A DNA stretch of 64,000 nt from Okapia johnstoni (GCA_024291935.2 CM044311.1:22343001-22407000); one strand, 5' to 3'. Shown: positions 23,484 through 35,997, numbered from the stretch's first letter. Program-made: numbers and translations. The notes: a model not told the origin generated them from the sequence alone.

Positions 23484-26400
23484 TTCAGTTCAGTTCAGTT
23501 TAATTCAGTCACATAGTTGTGTCCGACTCTTTGTAACCCCATGGACTGCAGCACTCCAGGCCTTGTTATCCATCACAAACTCCCAGAGTTTACTCAAACT
23601 CATGTGCATTGAGTCAGTGATGCCATCCAACCATCTCATCCTCTGTTGTCCCCTTCTCCTCTTACCTTCAATCTTTCTGAGCATCAGGGGCTTTTCAAAT
23701 GAATCAGCTCTTCACATCAGGTGGTCAGAGTATTGGAGCTTCAGCTTCAACATCAGTCCTTCCAATGAAAATTCAGGACTAATTTCCTCGAGAATGGACA
23801 GGTTGGATTTCCTTGAAGTCAACGGGACTCTTGAGAGTCTTCTCCAACACCACAGTTCAAAAGCATCAATTCTTTGGCCCTCAGCTTTCTTTATAGTCCA
23901 ACTCTCATATCCATACATGACTACTGGAAAAACCATAGCCTTTGACGAGGTGGACCTTTGCTGACAAAGTAATGTCTATGCTTTTTAATATGCTGTCTAG
24001 GTTGGTCATAGCTTTTCTTCCAAGGAGTAAGTGTCTTATTTCATGGCTGCAGTCACCATCTGCAGTGATTTTGGAGCCCAAAAAATTAAATCCAGCCACT
24101 ATTTCCACTGTTTCTCCATCTATTTGCCATGAAGTGATGGGACCAGATGCCTGATCTTAGTTTTCTGAATGTTGAGCTTTGAGCCAACTTTTTCACTCTC
24201 TTCTTTCACTTTCATCAAGAGGTTCTTTAGTTCTTCTTCACTTTCTGTTATAAGGGTGGAGTTATCTGAAGTTATTGATATTTCTCCCAGCAAACTTGAT
24301 TCCAGCTTGTGCTTCATCCAGCCCAGCATTTCTCATGATGTACTTTGCATATAAGTTAAATAAGCCGGGTCACCATATATAGCCTTGACATACTCCTTTT
24401 CCTATTTGGAACCAGTCTGTTGTTCCATATCCAGTTCTAACTGTTGCTTCCTGACCTGCATACAGATTTCTCAAGAGGCAGGTCAGGTGGTCTGGTATTC
24501 CCATCTCTTTCAGAATTCTATACAGTTCATTGTGATCCACACAGTCAAAGGCTTTGGCATAGTAAACAAAGCAGAAATAGATGATTTTCTGGGATTCTCT
24601 GACTTTTTCAATCATCCAAAGGATTTTGACAATTTGATCTCTGGTTCCTCTGCCTTTTCTAAAACAACCTTGAACATCTGGAAGCCCACAGTTCGCGTAT
24701 TGTTGAAGCCTGGCTTAGAGAATTTTGAGAGTTACTTTACTAGCGTGTGAGATGAGGGCAATTGTGTGGTAGTTTGAGCATTCTTTGGCATTGCCTTTCT
24801 TTAGGATTGGAATGAAAACTGACCTTTTCCAGTTCTGTGGCCACCACTGAGTTTTCCAAATTTGCTGGCATATTGAGTGCAGCACTTTCACAGCATATCA
24901 TCTTTTAGGATTTGAAATTGCTCAACTGGATTCCATCACCTCTACTGGTTTTGTTCGTAGTGATGCTTCCTAAGGCCCACTTGACTTCACATTCCAGGAT
25001 ATCTGGTTCTATGTGAGTGATCACTATTGTGATTATTTGGGTTGTGAAGGTCAGTTTTGTACAGTTCTGTGTATTCTTGCCACCCCTTTTTAATATCTTC
25101 TGCTTCTATTAGGTCCATACCATTTCTGTCCTTTATGGAGCCCATCTTTGAATGAAATGTTCCTTTGGTATCTCTAATTTTCCTGAAGAGATCTCTAGTC
25201 CTTCCCATATAATTTTTCCTCTATTTCTTTGCACTGATCCCTGAGGAAGGCTTTCTTATCGCTCCTTTCTATTGTTTGGAGTTCTGCATTCAAATGGGAA
25301 TATCTTTCCTTTTCTCCTTTGCTTTTCGCTTCTCTTCTTTTCACAGCTATTTGTAAGGCCTCCTTAGACAATCATTTTGCTTTTTTGCATTTCTTTTTCT
25401 TGGGGATTGTCTTGATCCCTGTCTCCTGCACAATGTCACGAACCTCAGTCCATAGTTCATCAGGCACTCTGTCTATCAGATCTAGTCCCTTAAATCTATT
25501 TCTCACTTTCACTGTATAATCATAAGGGACTTGATTTAGGCCATACCTGAATGGCCTTGTGGTTTTCCCCCACTTTCAATTTAAGTCTGAATTAGGCTCT
25601 AAGGAGTTCATGATCTGAGCCACAGTCAGCTCCTGGTCTTGTTTTTGCTGACTGTATAGAGCTTCTCCATCTTTGGCTGCAAAGAATATAATCCATCTGA
25701 TTTTGGTGTTGACCATCTGGTGATGTCCACGTGTAGAGTCTTCTCTTGTGTTGTTGGAAGAGGGTGTTTGCTATAACCATTGCGTTCTCGTGGCAAAACT
25801 AGATTAGCCTTTGCCCTGCTTCATTCTGTACTCCAAGGCCAAATTTGCCTGTTACTCCAGGTGTTTCTTGACTTCCTACTTTTGCATTCCAGTCCCCTAT
25901 AATGAAAAGGACATCTTTTTTGGGTGTTAGTTCTAAAAGGTCTTGTAGGTATTCATAGAATGGTTCAATTTCAACTTCTTCAGTGTTACTTGTCAGGGCA
26001 TAGACTTGGATTACTGTGATATTGAATGGTTCGCCTTGCAAACGAACAGAGATCATTCTGTCATTTTTGAGATGGCATCCAAGTACTGCATTTCTGACTC
26101 TTTTGTTGAGTATGATGGCTATTCCATTTCTTCTAAAGGATTATTGCCCACAGTAGTAGATATAATGGTCATCTGAATTAAATTCACCCATTCCAGTCCA
26201 TCTTAGTTCGCTGATTCCTAGAATGTCGACGTTCACTCTTGCCATCTCCTGTTTGACCACTTTCAATTTGCCTTGATTCATGGACCTAACATTCCAGGTT
26301 CCTATCCAATACTGCTCTTTACAGCATCTTACTTTGCTTCTATTACCAGTCACATCCGCAACTGGGTGGTGTTTTCGCTTTGGCTCCATCCCTTCATTCT

Positions 26401-26556
26401 TTCTGGAGTTATTTCTCCACTGATCCCCAGTAGCATATTGGGCACCTACCGACCTGGGAGCTCATCTTTCAGTAGCCTATCGTGTTGCATTTTCGTGCTA
26501 TTCATGGGATTCTCAAGGCAAGAATCCACTTCCAGTTTGCCATTCCCTTCTCCAGA
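23484..26556 (-). mobile_element. BovB LINE, near full-length coding region (3.1 kb)
   Basis: The minus strand covers BovB from just upstream of the ORF start through endonuclease, reverse transcriptase and C-terminal block to the 'ctgaactgaactgaat' tail. The 5' UTR seen in the copy at 44130 is absent, so this copy is 5'-truncated. No clear target-site duplication was found. The 174-codon plus-strand open frame at 23440-23964 is antisense to the element's 3' end. Confidence 0.96.
24100..26389 (-). pseudogene. BovB ORF remnant: endonuclease plus reverse transcriptase
   Basis: The BovB protein nicks target DNA with an N-terminal APE-type endonuclease and copies its RNA with a reverse transcriptase. 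The remnant starts at ATG 26389 ('MEPKRKHHPV'). The endonuclease residues survive but are split over frames: ISELRWTG in 26389-26141, GDWNAKVG in 26056-25799 and CGSDHELL in 25780-25592. The reverse transcriptase is dead. In motif A (24615-24370) the family FIDYAKAFD reads FVYYAKAFD, so the catalytic Asp is Tyr. The YADD box expected near 24260-24272 has been removed by a short deletion, which leaves 'SDNSTL'. Further frameshifts lie between the blocks. Confidence 0.92.
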
Positions 26557-26661
26557 TATTGATCCCTATATCAATTGAAAAATTTTTATAGCCATGAAAA
26601 AGAATGAAGTACTCTAGGGCAATAGGAACTTACAAACATAATACTGTCATCTATTAAATTA

Positions 26662-26760
26662 TTTTTTCAATATACATTTATTAATGATTTCCATGTGCCA
26701 GATGTTATTGAAAACAACATAATTTTGATTTCAAGACTCTTACTTCAGCTTAATGTCAAT
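26662..26760 (-). repeat. Possible L2 remnant
   Basis: 'atttattaatgatttccatgtgccagatg' in two parts resembles the reverse complement of the L2 3' end. The similarity is weak beyond that. Confidence 0.4.
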
Positions 26761-27098
26761 GGTATATTGTTAAATAAAATGAGCTGTATGACAGTGATTT
26801 ATAAATATGTCTTCTATGATTTCAAATACATATGTATGAATACAGATATTTACATTATGTATATAGCAATATGTATCCACCCATACATGTATAACCTGTC
26901 TTCCATTAATAAGTCTGGAAAGTGTCCTTTATCTTTGAGCACTAGCTTTAGGAAAATGGGGGGAATTATCTTTTAATTTTTTTTCATCAGTAATAACTGC
27001 ATTATTTAAAATATTTAAAACAGTTTAAAATAAATTGTCAAAAATAATACTAAAATAAATATCAGTAGACCTAACTTTAATACTAGAACAAGTAATAT

Positions 27099-27133
27099 AT
27101 ATACACACATATACATATATACACACATATACA
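27099..27133. repeat. (ATAC/CA)-rich microsatellite
   Basis: Two near-identical 'atatacacacatatac' units separated by a short TA block. Confidence 0.9.
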
Positions 27134-27705
27134 ACTAATTTTTTAATTAAACAGTTTTAAATAAGTCATTACTTTTGAAGTAAAAGACAGCTCTTTTCCA
27201 GATAGGTTCTTCATGTATAAAATGAGGCATTTATTTACTTCAGTATAAATTTCCCTTCCAGTTCTGTCCTCTGATTCTGAAGGGTGTTCAATCCGAGACC
27301 CATGAGAGAAAAATGCAAAGAGCAGTGAGGATGCAAAATAAATTGATAGCATTATAGTCACTAATTAAAGTTTACATGCAAAAACAAAGATCCTCAGATT
27401 TGAATGTATGCATTCATTTTTCTCCATAATTGTACAAGATGTATTGCCTGTGTCTGCTAATTGCAAATCACATGAAAGACAAGGAAAAGAGACAATATCT
27501 CAGGTGAGAAATCCAAAATAAATTCTCACATAGTTTTTCTTAAATTGGGATCTTTGGAAAACTAGAAACAGAATTATTAATGGGAGCTTATTAAACATAC
27601 AGATCCCTGAGCTGCACCCAAGATCCATTGAATTAAAAACTTGTGGCCAATCAAAATAATTGTCATTTTTTGACAATTGTCAATTGCTCCAGTTATTCTT
27701 GTAAT

Positions 27706-28299
27706 TGATAACATCTTGGGCTCCAAAATCACTGCAGATGGCGACAATAGCCATGAAATTAAAAGATGCTTGTTCCTTGGAAGAAAAGCTATGACCACCC
27801 TAGACAGCATATTAAAAAGCAGAGACATTACTTTTCCAACAAAGGTCCACCTAGTCAAAGGTATGGTTTTTCCAGTAGTCTGTGAGAGCTGGACCATAAA
27901 GAAACCTGAGCACCAAAGAATTGATGCTTTTGAACTGTGGTGTTGGAGAAGACTCTTGAGAGTCCCTTGGAACTGCAAGGAGATCAAACCAGTCAATCCT
28001 AAAGGAAATCAGTCCTGAGTATTCATTGGAAGGACTGATGCTGAAGCTCCAATCCTTTGACAACCTGATGCGAAGAACTAACTCACTGGAAAGGACCTTG
28101 ATGTTGGGAAAGATTGAAAGCAGAAGGAGAAAAGGATGACAAAGGATGAAATGGTTGTATGGCATCACTGACTCTATGGACAAGAGTTTGAGCAAGCTCT
28201 GGGAGTTGGTGATGGACAGGGAAACCTGGTGTGCTGCATGCAGTCCATGGGGTAACATAGAGTCAGACATGGACTGAGTGACTGAACTGAACTGATAAC
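27706..28299 (+). mobile_element. BovB 3' fragment with 7-bp TSD
   Basis: About 580 bp of BovB 3' sequence (27713-28292) are bounded by 'tgataac' at 27706-27712 and 28293-28299. Sense coding fragments for 'GSKITADGDNSHEIKR' and '[18 protein letters not shown]' are visible but broken by frameshifts and stops. The 139-codon minus-strand open frames are antisense. Confidence 0.93.
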
Positions 28300-28341
28300 C
28301 TCTGAGAACTACGTAGAATTAGGAAAAATGGTAGCCAGTAA

Positions 28342-28615
28342 TAAGTACAGCTGAAGCTGAAATTCCAATATTTTGGTCATGTGAAGAGCTGATGACTTAT
28401 TGGAAAAGGCCCTGGTGCTGGGAAAGATTGAAGGCAAAAGGAGAAAGGAACAGCAGAGGATGAGATTGTTACATAGCATCAGGGACTCAGTGGACATAAA
28501 TTTGAGCAAACTGCAGGAAATAGTGGAGGACAAGGGAGACAGGCATGCTACAGTCCATGATGTCGCAAAGAGCCAGACATGACTTTGCTACTGAACAACA
28601 ACAACAGTAAGTACA
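28342..28615 (+). mobile_element. BovB 3' tail with 8-bp TSD
   Basis: A 258-bp element (28350-28607) starts at the 'gctgaagctgaaattccaat' block and ends in (ACA)n. It is bounded by a perfect 'taagtaca' at 28342-28349 and 28608-28615. It lies 43 bp after another BovB fragment in the same orientation, and the two separate TSDs show two independent insertions. Confidence 0.95.
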
Positions 28616-30353
28616 TAACTGAAGCGATGGGTTAATTACAGAGTTCATCACATCTGAATTAATTTGCTTTTAATGAACCTGCTGTGAATCCTCTATTCTG
28701 CATCTGGATACCACTGGTTCCAAGTTACATGAATTTGAATTGATAACAGAAAGAATGCAGTGGTAATGTGATTGCAGTAAAATTAATCAGAGATTTCCAG
28801 AGTAGTAGAGAGCTAAATTTTAGGCAGTGTTAGCACATCAATGGCAGAACAGCATGTTTAAGTAGTTCAAAGGGACCACAAGGAAACTTCACAAGTTACA
28901 ACCATTTCCATGGCAACAACTGATTCAAAGCTCTCAAAAACAGTGCAATTGTACTGATTTCCTGCCTACTAGCTCTGAGGGGAAGAATGGCTGCCCCACC
29001 ATATTTCAAAAAATGGTGTTAAAGGCACAGTGGGTATTTCCAAATGCTCCACAGTGCACAATGAAGGGACTGCTTCCTATCCTTTTAAACAGAAATGGCA
29101 CAAGTATAAATGCAAAATGCAATACTTAAAACAACTTGCTCAGCCACCATTAAAGCAACTATTTCAAAGATTTCATATCAATAAACATAGTCAACAATTT
29201 GAAGACATACAAATGAATTAGCTAATGGTATTTGCAGGGGGGGGAATTGAGGAGAATATTCCTATTAGATTCTTTCAGTGGAGTAATACATTTACAATAT
29301 GATTTAGGTAGAGTCACTTATTTGTTTCACAAATGATTCAAAGGCCATTTGCAATAGTGATTGCAACTTTAGCAAAGCCAAAAACTCCGAAATATGATAA
29401 ATATTTGGGACTTTTCACAAGCAAATTGCCTATATACGGAAAATTTCCATGACTTCCTGAATCTCTTGGAATCAAATTCACTGAATTTTTACTTTGGAGG
29501 ATATTTCTGTTAAAAAAAAAAAAAAAGGAAAGTATAACAAATTAACAAACATAAATTGATCTTATTAAAGATTTAGCTTTTCAAAATTGGAAAAGTAAAA
29601 GGTGCCTTATGATTTTTTTAGCTGTCAATCACATCACAGCATTGGGTAGCTTGTACTATATATTAGCCATTTAATTGTATCTGTCAAAATGGAAAATATG
29701 TGGGTAGTCACTTGAAAGTTCAAGCAAATTTAAATGAATTAAAGGTTCAAATAAGTAATTACTGTCATTGGACAAAAGGTTACTTAGGACTAAACCTGAC
29801 TACTCCATCTATTTTACAGTCTCTAGTCAAAGTTAGCTGCCATATATCATTGCCACTCTTTGAAAAAAGCTGACACAGCCATTAGTATACTGACATTGAA
29901 ACTAATTTTACAAGATATTTTGAATGAAACTAATCATAAGACCTGAGGTCTAAAGATATTCTATTTCTCTTTAATTCTAAGGACGAATCTCTGATGGCTT
30001 TAGTGCTGTAAATCTCTCATAGACACTGTCATAAGTACCTTCAAATGCCACTCACTCAATGTCCCCAAAATGACATCAACAGAGAAAGGTCAATTGTAGG
30101 TAAACATAAAAGGAAAGCAGCAAGAAAATCAAATTTTTCATAGAATCATTATGATGATTTGAATTTTGCAAAATACCAGTATTGCTCAAAATCCTCAGAC
30201 AGAACTAGTGATAGTTGAGAAGGTCAATTACAAACTCCAAAACTTTGAGGGCAAAATATTAAAAATAAAAATAATAATACAAATTTAAGGAATATTTTTA
30301 AAAAGTTATATTGAACCTACATAATATGTAATGAATAAATATAGTACTAACTT
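28616..30353. other. Unique AT-rich DNA
   Basis: Contains an 8-G run near 29238 and a 15-A run at 29512-29526. No gene or ruminant repeat is recognised. Confidence 0.5.
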
Positions 30354-30535
30354 GTTGAGCATTATGTGCTAAGTATATTTTATTCATCAAGTTTAATCAT
30401 CTCCCCAATTGGACAAAATTGTATTCCCATGCTTTGTTATGGTCAAACTAAGGAGCAGCAAATTTAAGTAAGACTGGGGGTCGAATAAGCAGAATGCGTC
30501 ATGCTCCAGATTCAAAGCCAGGTCTTCCTGGTTTC
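30354..30535 (-). repeat. Probable MIR SINE
   Basis: Follows the reverse complement of MIR: 'cattatgtgctaagtatatt', 'tttaatcatctccccaattg', then 'ccagattcaaagccaggtct'. Confidence 0.6.
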
Positions 30536-30652
30536 AAAACTTGTTTTTTCTAATTAAATGGAGATTTAATAATTGTTCACATTATGTTATCAGTGTTGAT
30601 ACTAAATTAACCTAAATGGCATTTATAGAAGTTAACCTTTGCTAGCTCACAA

Positions 30653-30854
30653 TGTGTTAGTTGCTAAGTCGTGTCTGACTCTGTGACCCCATGGACTGTG
30701 GCCTGCCAGGCTCCTCTGTCCATGGGATTCTCCAGGCAAGACTACCGCAGTGGGTAGCCATTCCCTTCTCCAAGGGATCTCTAACCCAGGGATTGAACCC
30801 AAGTCTCCTGTGTTGCAGGCAGATTCTTTACCATCTGAGCTGCCTGTGCACCCT
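30653..30854 (-). mobile_element. Bov-tA SINE, full length
   Basis: Well-preserved complement of Bov-tA ('gttgctaagtcgtgtctgac' to 'ttctttaccatctgagctgc'). Confidence 0.95.
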
Positions 30855-31699
30855 CTCAAAGAATTAGTGACTCAAAACACTTGCCCTCTTGATTCTGTTG
30901 TTTGGTTAGGTGATTTGTTTGGTCCAGAATGGGTGGTCTAGACCGGCTTAACTCTCATATCAGAGGCATTATCTCTTCTGGGTCACTCAGGCTCTGTCTC
31001 TATGCTCTAAAATGCAACCCTGGGCTTTCAGTGATCAAAGGGTTCCCATGGGGAAGAGTGGCAAGCACTGGTCAAGCCTTGGGTTACTTTATCTTTATTT
31101 CTGCTAACCAAAGCAAGTTACATAACCAAGCCCTGGTCCAAATGGTGAAGAAATAGACTATATCTCTTGAGAGCTTGTTTGGAGATTCTAGCTGGGGAGC
31201 ACAGCCACTTGTATACCTTTGAGCAAAAAAACAAACAAAAAAAAAAAACCAAAGAAAAAAAAATGGTCCTCTTCTATTAGGGAAGGCTGTCCTCTTCAAC
31301 CAAGCATGCATCTTTGGAAGGATGCGCATGGAGCCGTGAGGCAGTAAGGGACCCCCGCCTAGCTAGTCAGATCAGCTGAATCAACCCTGCAATCAATGAA
31401 GAGACAGATGTTGGAGCCACATCTCCTTCACATTCAGAAACAGACTTCATCTCTTGATGAGAAGTGGTACAGGTTATTGTACCCTTTAAAAAAATTAATC
31501 CACACAAGACTTATCTTTTTAATAATTTAAGTTTTGCTTGCTTTTATAATGAGTTAGAAGATAAGTTAACCACAAATCATCATCTCTGCCTCAATCAAGA
31601 TTCAAAAATGTGGTTTGTTTGAAACAGAGTAAATCACATATTTAACATCAAGAATATCATATTTAGTACATGTTTTGGTTTAATGGTACTTAAGTTGCA
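30855..31699. other. Unique DNA with an A-rich patch
   Basis: An A-rich run with (AAAC) units lies at 31225-31263. No gene or repeat family is recognised. Confidence 0.45.
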
Positions 31700-31862
31700 T
31701 TTTAATATTATTTGATACTCATAATAATCATGTGAAAAGCAGGAATGGTAGAAAATTACTTTTCTCATTGAATAAAAGATAATCTAGGAATATTGAGTTT
31801 TAATTAACTACTTAAGGTCACAGCAATTTTGTAGTCAGTGAGGGACTGAAATTGGTGGTTGG
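31700..31862 (-). repeat. Possible MIR SINE
   Basis: The order 'gatactcataataatcatgt', 'ttaaggtcacagcaattttg', 'agtcagtgagggactgaaat' is MIR-like in reverse complement, strongly diverged. Confidence 0.5.
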
Positions 31863-32660
31863 TTTTCCTTCCAGTTCTGTGGCCAGTATAATATGCTGGA
31901 AGAAGCTGAATTAATCTTATGACTATTTTTAAAAAATCCCTTTAAAAAGATCTACTCAAAAGCAAAGCAAAACAATTGTGCATAACTGCATATAAAATTC
32001 CTCCTACTGAACACTAAATCTATCTTATAATCAAAAAGTTAAAAAAAGAATGCTACATTAAAATGCATTACATGCTCAAATTCACATTTGTTATTAGAAA
32101 GGCTTTTTCATTTACCCATGTTCTGTAATGGTTAATGCAAAAGAGTAACTAGAATTATGGCAATATTTCTGAGTCAGCAATGATGTCAACTGTTATTTAC
32201 AAAAAGAGATATGTAAAATCCAGAGAACTTTGTTCTTGTCATTTTTTCTTATTGTTGCTCGCAAACGTTCCAATTATTTTATTTCATTTACGTGTGTTTT
32301 GTGTATGTATTCTTGCTCTTGAGGAACTTGTTGAAAGTTTTATCAGTAGGCTGGATTGGAAGATCAGTTAAGTAATATTCCTCAGATTTCCACTCAAAAT
32401 CCACCACCAGTCTTTTTAAGTAGCCTTACCTCAGTGCTCCCTGATGCTTTCTTCTGGGTTGGGAAGCAGGAGGAGGTGGAGGGGTTCCTTCCAAATTCAA
32501 TATACTGCCCAGGGTATTAAGAGAAGGCTCTTGTCCATGTCTTCCTAGGATTCTAGTCTTTAAGCATTTCATTATCAGTTTCAACATATAAAGTCAATAT
32601 GTTTCCCATGAGTTTCATCAGCATCTCAAGCAAACTGATGATTTTAATTGACCAAGAAAT
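31863..32660. other. Unique DNA
   Basis: No repeat recognised. The 63-codon open frame at 32180-32371 has no support as a gene. Confidence 0.45.
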
Positions 32661-32862
32661 ATTCCCTGATGGCTCAGGTGGTAAAGAATCTGCCTGCAAT
32701 GCAGAAGACCTGGGTTTGATCCCTGAGTTGGGAAGATCCCCAGGAGAGGGGCATGCAACCCACTCCAGTGTCCTTGCCTGTAGAATCCTATGGACTGAGG
32801 AGCCTGACAGCCTACAGGCTATAGTGCATGGAGTCTCAAATAGTCGGACATGACTGAACAAG
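32661..32862 (+). mobile_element. Bov-tA SINE, full length
   Basis: Head 'attccctgatggctcaggtg', B-box region 'gggtttgatccctgagttgg' and tail 'tagtcggacatgactgaac' are in order. Confidence 0.94.
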
Positions 32863-33425
32863 TACTTATGTATAAATAGTTGAAATTACAAAATTTCTTC
32901 AAATTGGCCTTCTTCTGAGGCTCTTATTGTGTAAGTTATCCATAGAAAATGTACTTTGAGCTATTTACTTGAAGATTTTATTTTAAAATGTAAGTAATTT
33001 CATTTATTTATATAGTACATATTATGAAAACAATCTAAAATGCCTTTTGAAGACATGCTCCTGCTAAAGGCCAAAGGTGAGCATTTGAATTATGATATGC
33101 ATACAGATTTTAAATAACATTAACAGAATAGATAGTTAATTAAGTAAGTGACACCCTGGCATTACTGTAACTAAGCGCATGTGTCCAATTCTCATATGGG
33201 TCAATTAGCATCACTCTGTTCTGTCCTCTGACTGCAGCACTAATATTGAACAGATATTTTATTTACCTGTGTTCATTGCTCCTTGTGTACTGGGTCAAAT
33301 GATATTAGTGATTTCATACCAACCATCCTTTCTACAGGGGAAAGAACTTCAAAACCTGTGATCTACCAACAGAGGGTATTCTGCCATAATTTTACATGTG
33401 ACACTCATGCTAGAGATGTCAGCTT
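32863..33425. other. Unique DNA
   Basis: Nothing recognisable. Confidence 0.45.
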
Positions 33426-33707
33426 ATAGATACTGTTGTGTTGTTGTTGTTGTTGTTGTTGTTATTGTTTAGTTACTTAGTAATGTCTGACTCTTTGTGA
33501 CCCCATAAGTAGCCTGCTGAGCTCCTCTGTTCATGAGTTTTTCCAGGCAAGAATAGTGGAGTGGATTGCCATTCCCTCCTCCAGGAGATTTTCCCCAGCC
33601 AGGTATTGAACCCATGTCTCCTGCATTGGTGAGTGAGTATTTTACCACTCACCAGGGAAGTTACCAGGTTACCAGGGAAGTTACCAGGGAAGCCCCATAG
33701 ATACTGT
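33426..33707 (-). mobile_element. Bov-tA SINE with 11-bp TSD, (TTG)n tail and short tandem repeat
   Basis: The SINE (33437-33696) is bounded by 'atagatactgt' at 33426-33436 and 33697-33707. Its 3' tail on the minus strand is a (CAA)n run (plus-strand TTG units up to about 33463). Near its head, 'accagggaagtt' and close variants occur in tandem around 33650-33690. Confidence 0.95.
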
Positions 33708-34906
33708 AGATACTACATTTACCAATAAATATAAATGGTGTTCCACCAATTAGTGGAAGTTGAAAGAAAGGAAATATTTATCATGACAAAATGATTTTAT
33801 AAAAATGTATCTTTTAATCTGAAATTTATATTAAATTTTATATTGAACTTGGATGAACACACACACACAAATGAGTTTATTAAACCTAGTTAGGAGGAGT
33901 TCAGTATTTTGTGAGTTAGATGGATGGCCAAAATTGATCTCTACTTTAGCAGTGGAAGTAAATCACATTCTAGATTACCTGATTTAGTCATTACTTAATA
34001 TGAGAATGGGAAGAAAATTGTACATCTTGAAAGGTATATCTCCTACCATTTGAACAAACTTTCAACATAAATTAAGTGTGATGAGTGTATTAAAATTTGT
34101 GTGTATGTCAATACTATTACATCCTCACTGGATCTTGGAAAATGTGTTCACTATTCACATCACTGAGGAATGAACATCAGGCATTCATTGGAAAATTAAA
34201 ATGAATCTTAATCTGTTACATTTCCAAAGATAAAGTAGTTTTCTCTAACTACAGAAATGCCAAAAGTTAATCAACTTTGCAAAGCTGAAAATGGCAACAC
34301 TATTGCAATATTATAGAGCCATTTGTTCCACATTATATGATGGAAGCTTAATTTTCAAACATGTATAGCATGTATGAGTGTAAATCCTCCACATCAGTTT
34401 GCAAGGAAACTAACAATGCCATTGAATGAACAAGGACAGCAGAGAAGAAACAATACTGGTGAATACCTCAGAATACTATCTCTTAACACATGGTGTCTCT
34501 TGAGAAGTGAAATGCACTATGAACCATACTTTAAAAAAATATCCACTAGTGATATAAACCAAAATATAATATTTCACATTCAAATGCCTGAAAATGAATA
34601 CCTAGAAGATGTATTAAACACAAGTAAAAAAAAGTTTAAGTAATATGGTTCTGTACAAGGGAGAACAGAAGGGGAGAAAATGTATCACATTAGCACAGGT
34701 ACTTAAAGGATTGTGATTTAGAATTTTTTTAACAGTGTGCTCACAAATATTCATATTCTGGAGCTACAAGAATGCTGTTTGTGTCCCAGCGTTGTGGACT
34801 GTTTAAATTAATTACATGACCATGCAAAACAAGTCAGTCACACTTAAAGTCAGGTAAATAAACCTGAGATTCATGAGATGAAGATGAATTTATGATATTC
34901 TGGATG

Positions 34907-34910
<4 letters not shown>
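33708..34910. other. Unique AT-rich DNA
   Basis: No repeat recognised. An 89-codon open frame at 34374-34643 is unsupported. Confidence 0.5.

Positions 34911-34957
<47 letters not shown>
34911..34957. repeat. (TG)n microsatellite
   Basis: About 23 uninterrupted TG units, followed 12 bp later by a BovB tail. Confidence 0.98.
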
Positions 34958-34959
<2 letters not shown>

Positions 34960-34969
34960 TTCCCCATCG

Positions 34970-35105
34970 TTAGATAGCATCACTGACTCAATGGACATGG
35001 ATTTGAGCAAACTCTGGAGATAGTGAAGGACAGGGGAGTCTGACGTGCTGCAGCCCATGGAGTCACAAAGAGTCGGACATGGCTGAGCGACTGAGCAACA
35101 AACAA
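34970..35105 (+). mobile_element. BovB 3' tail (about 136 bp)
   Basis: Starts at 'gttagatagcatcactgact' and ends 'gagcgactgagcaacaaac'. It is one of several tails truncated at nearly the same consensus position. Confidence 0.92.
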
Positions 35106-35390
35106 TAAAAGCAAAAGTTGAGCATAGAAAAGGAATCAATACAGTGTGTGTGTTCAAGTTCATTCAAGTCAGAGTGGACAGCATGTGCAAAGATCCTGAG
35201 GTAGGAACAAGGTTGGCCTGTTCGCAGAAAAGCAGAGAGCAGTGAAACAGTTCAGAGTGGGTAATGGAAAGAGTCCAAAGAGGTGGGGCAGGCTAGCATC
35301 TGATCTCATGCGACCCTGAGCAGGAATACAAGTGCACCTCAGGATTTCACATCTGGCTCAGGATGTTATATCTAAATATGTAGATGTAAA

Positions 35391-35637
35391 CATCAGTGTG
35401 CTTGCATGCCTCTGTGCTAAGTCACTTCAGTCATGTCTGACTCTTTGCAACCCTATGGACTCTAGCCCATCAGGCTCCTCTGTCCATGGGATTCTCCAGG
35501 CAAAAATACTGAAGTGTTTTGTCATATCATACATGACATGAAGGGTTGTCATGTCTTCCTCCAGGGGATCTTCCTGATCCAGCAATTGAAACTGTGTCTC
35601 CTGAATTGCAGGCAAACCACTGGGGAAGCCCATCAGT
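35391..35637 (-). mobile_element. Bov-tA SINE with 7-bp TSD
   Basis: The complement of Bov-tA fills 35398-35630, between 'catcagt' at 35391-35397 and 35631-35637. About 35 extra bases with repeated 'gtcat' motifs sit in the middle near 35515-35550. Confidence 0.92.
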
Positions 35638-35777
35638 CTGCCAACTTCTAAATAAAGTAAATTCTAACTTCCTATGTTGACAAATGCACTTTCCCAACAA
35701 CGAAGAAGGCCATATGAATTTGGAATTCTCAGATTCTTTAGTGTTATCATAGAAATGATATGATAACCAGTGATGAC

Positions 35778-35925
35778 CTAGAGAGATGGGATGGGAGGGT
35801 GGGAGGGAGGCTCAAGAGGGAGGGGACATATGTATACATATAACTGATTCACTTTGTTGTACAGCAGAAACTAACACAACATTGTAACACAAGTATATTC
35901 CAGAAAAGAAAAGAAAGAAAGAAAT
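35778..35925 (+). mobile_element. Ruminant L1 3' end with A-rich tail
   Basis: A G-rich block ('gggagggtgggagggaggct'), then 'taactgattcactttgttgt' and 'gtacagcagaaactaacac' match the ruminant L1 terminal UTR. An (AAAG)-type tail follows. Confidence 0.85.
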
Positions 35926-35997
35926 ACAGTGGCACAGAGACTCTGCTAGGGAGAGCAGACAGGATCTACAGCAATAATCCACTTGTGATAATGGTGT

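Larger units (their letters stand above)
26557..27705. other. Mostly unique AT-rich DNA
   Basis: Holds a weak L2-like remnant and an (ATAC)-type microsatellite, listed separately. The 93-codon open frame at 26695-26976 has no support. Confidence 0.45.

Noticed and set aside
23440..23964. 174-codon plus-strand open frame
   Set aside because: It is antisense to the 3' end of a minus-strand BovB and begins inside a SINE; no independent evidence of coding.
33650..33690. Tandem 'accagggaagtt' units as a CRISPR-like or regulatory repeat
   Set aside because: The units have no spacers and lie inside a TSD-flanked SINE; they are a local slippage product.
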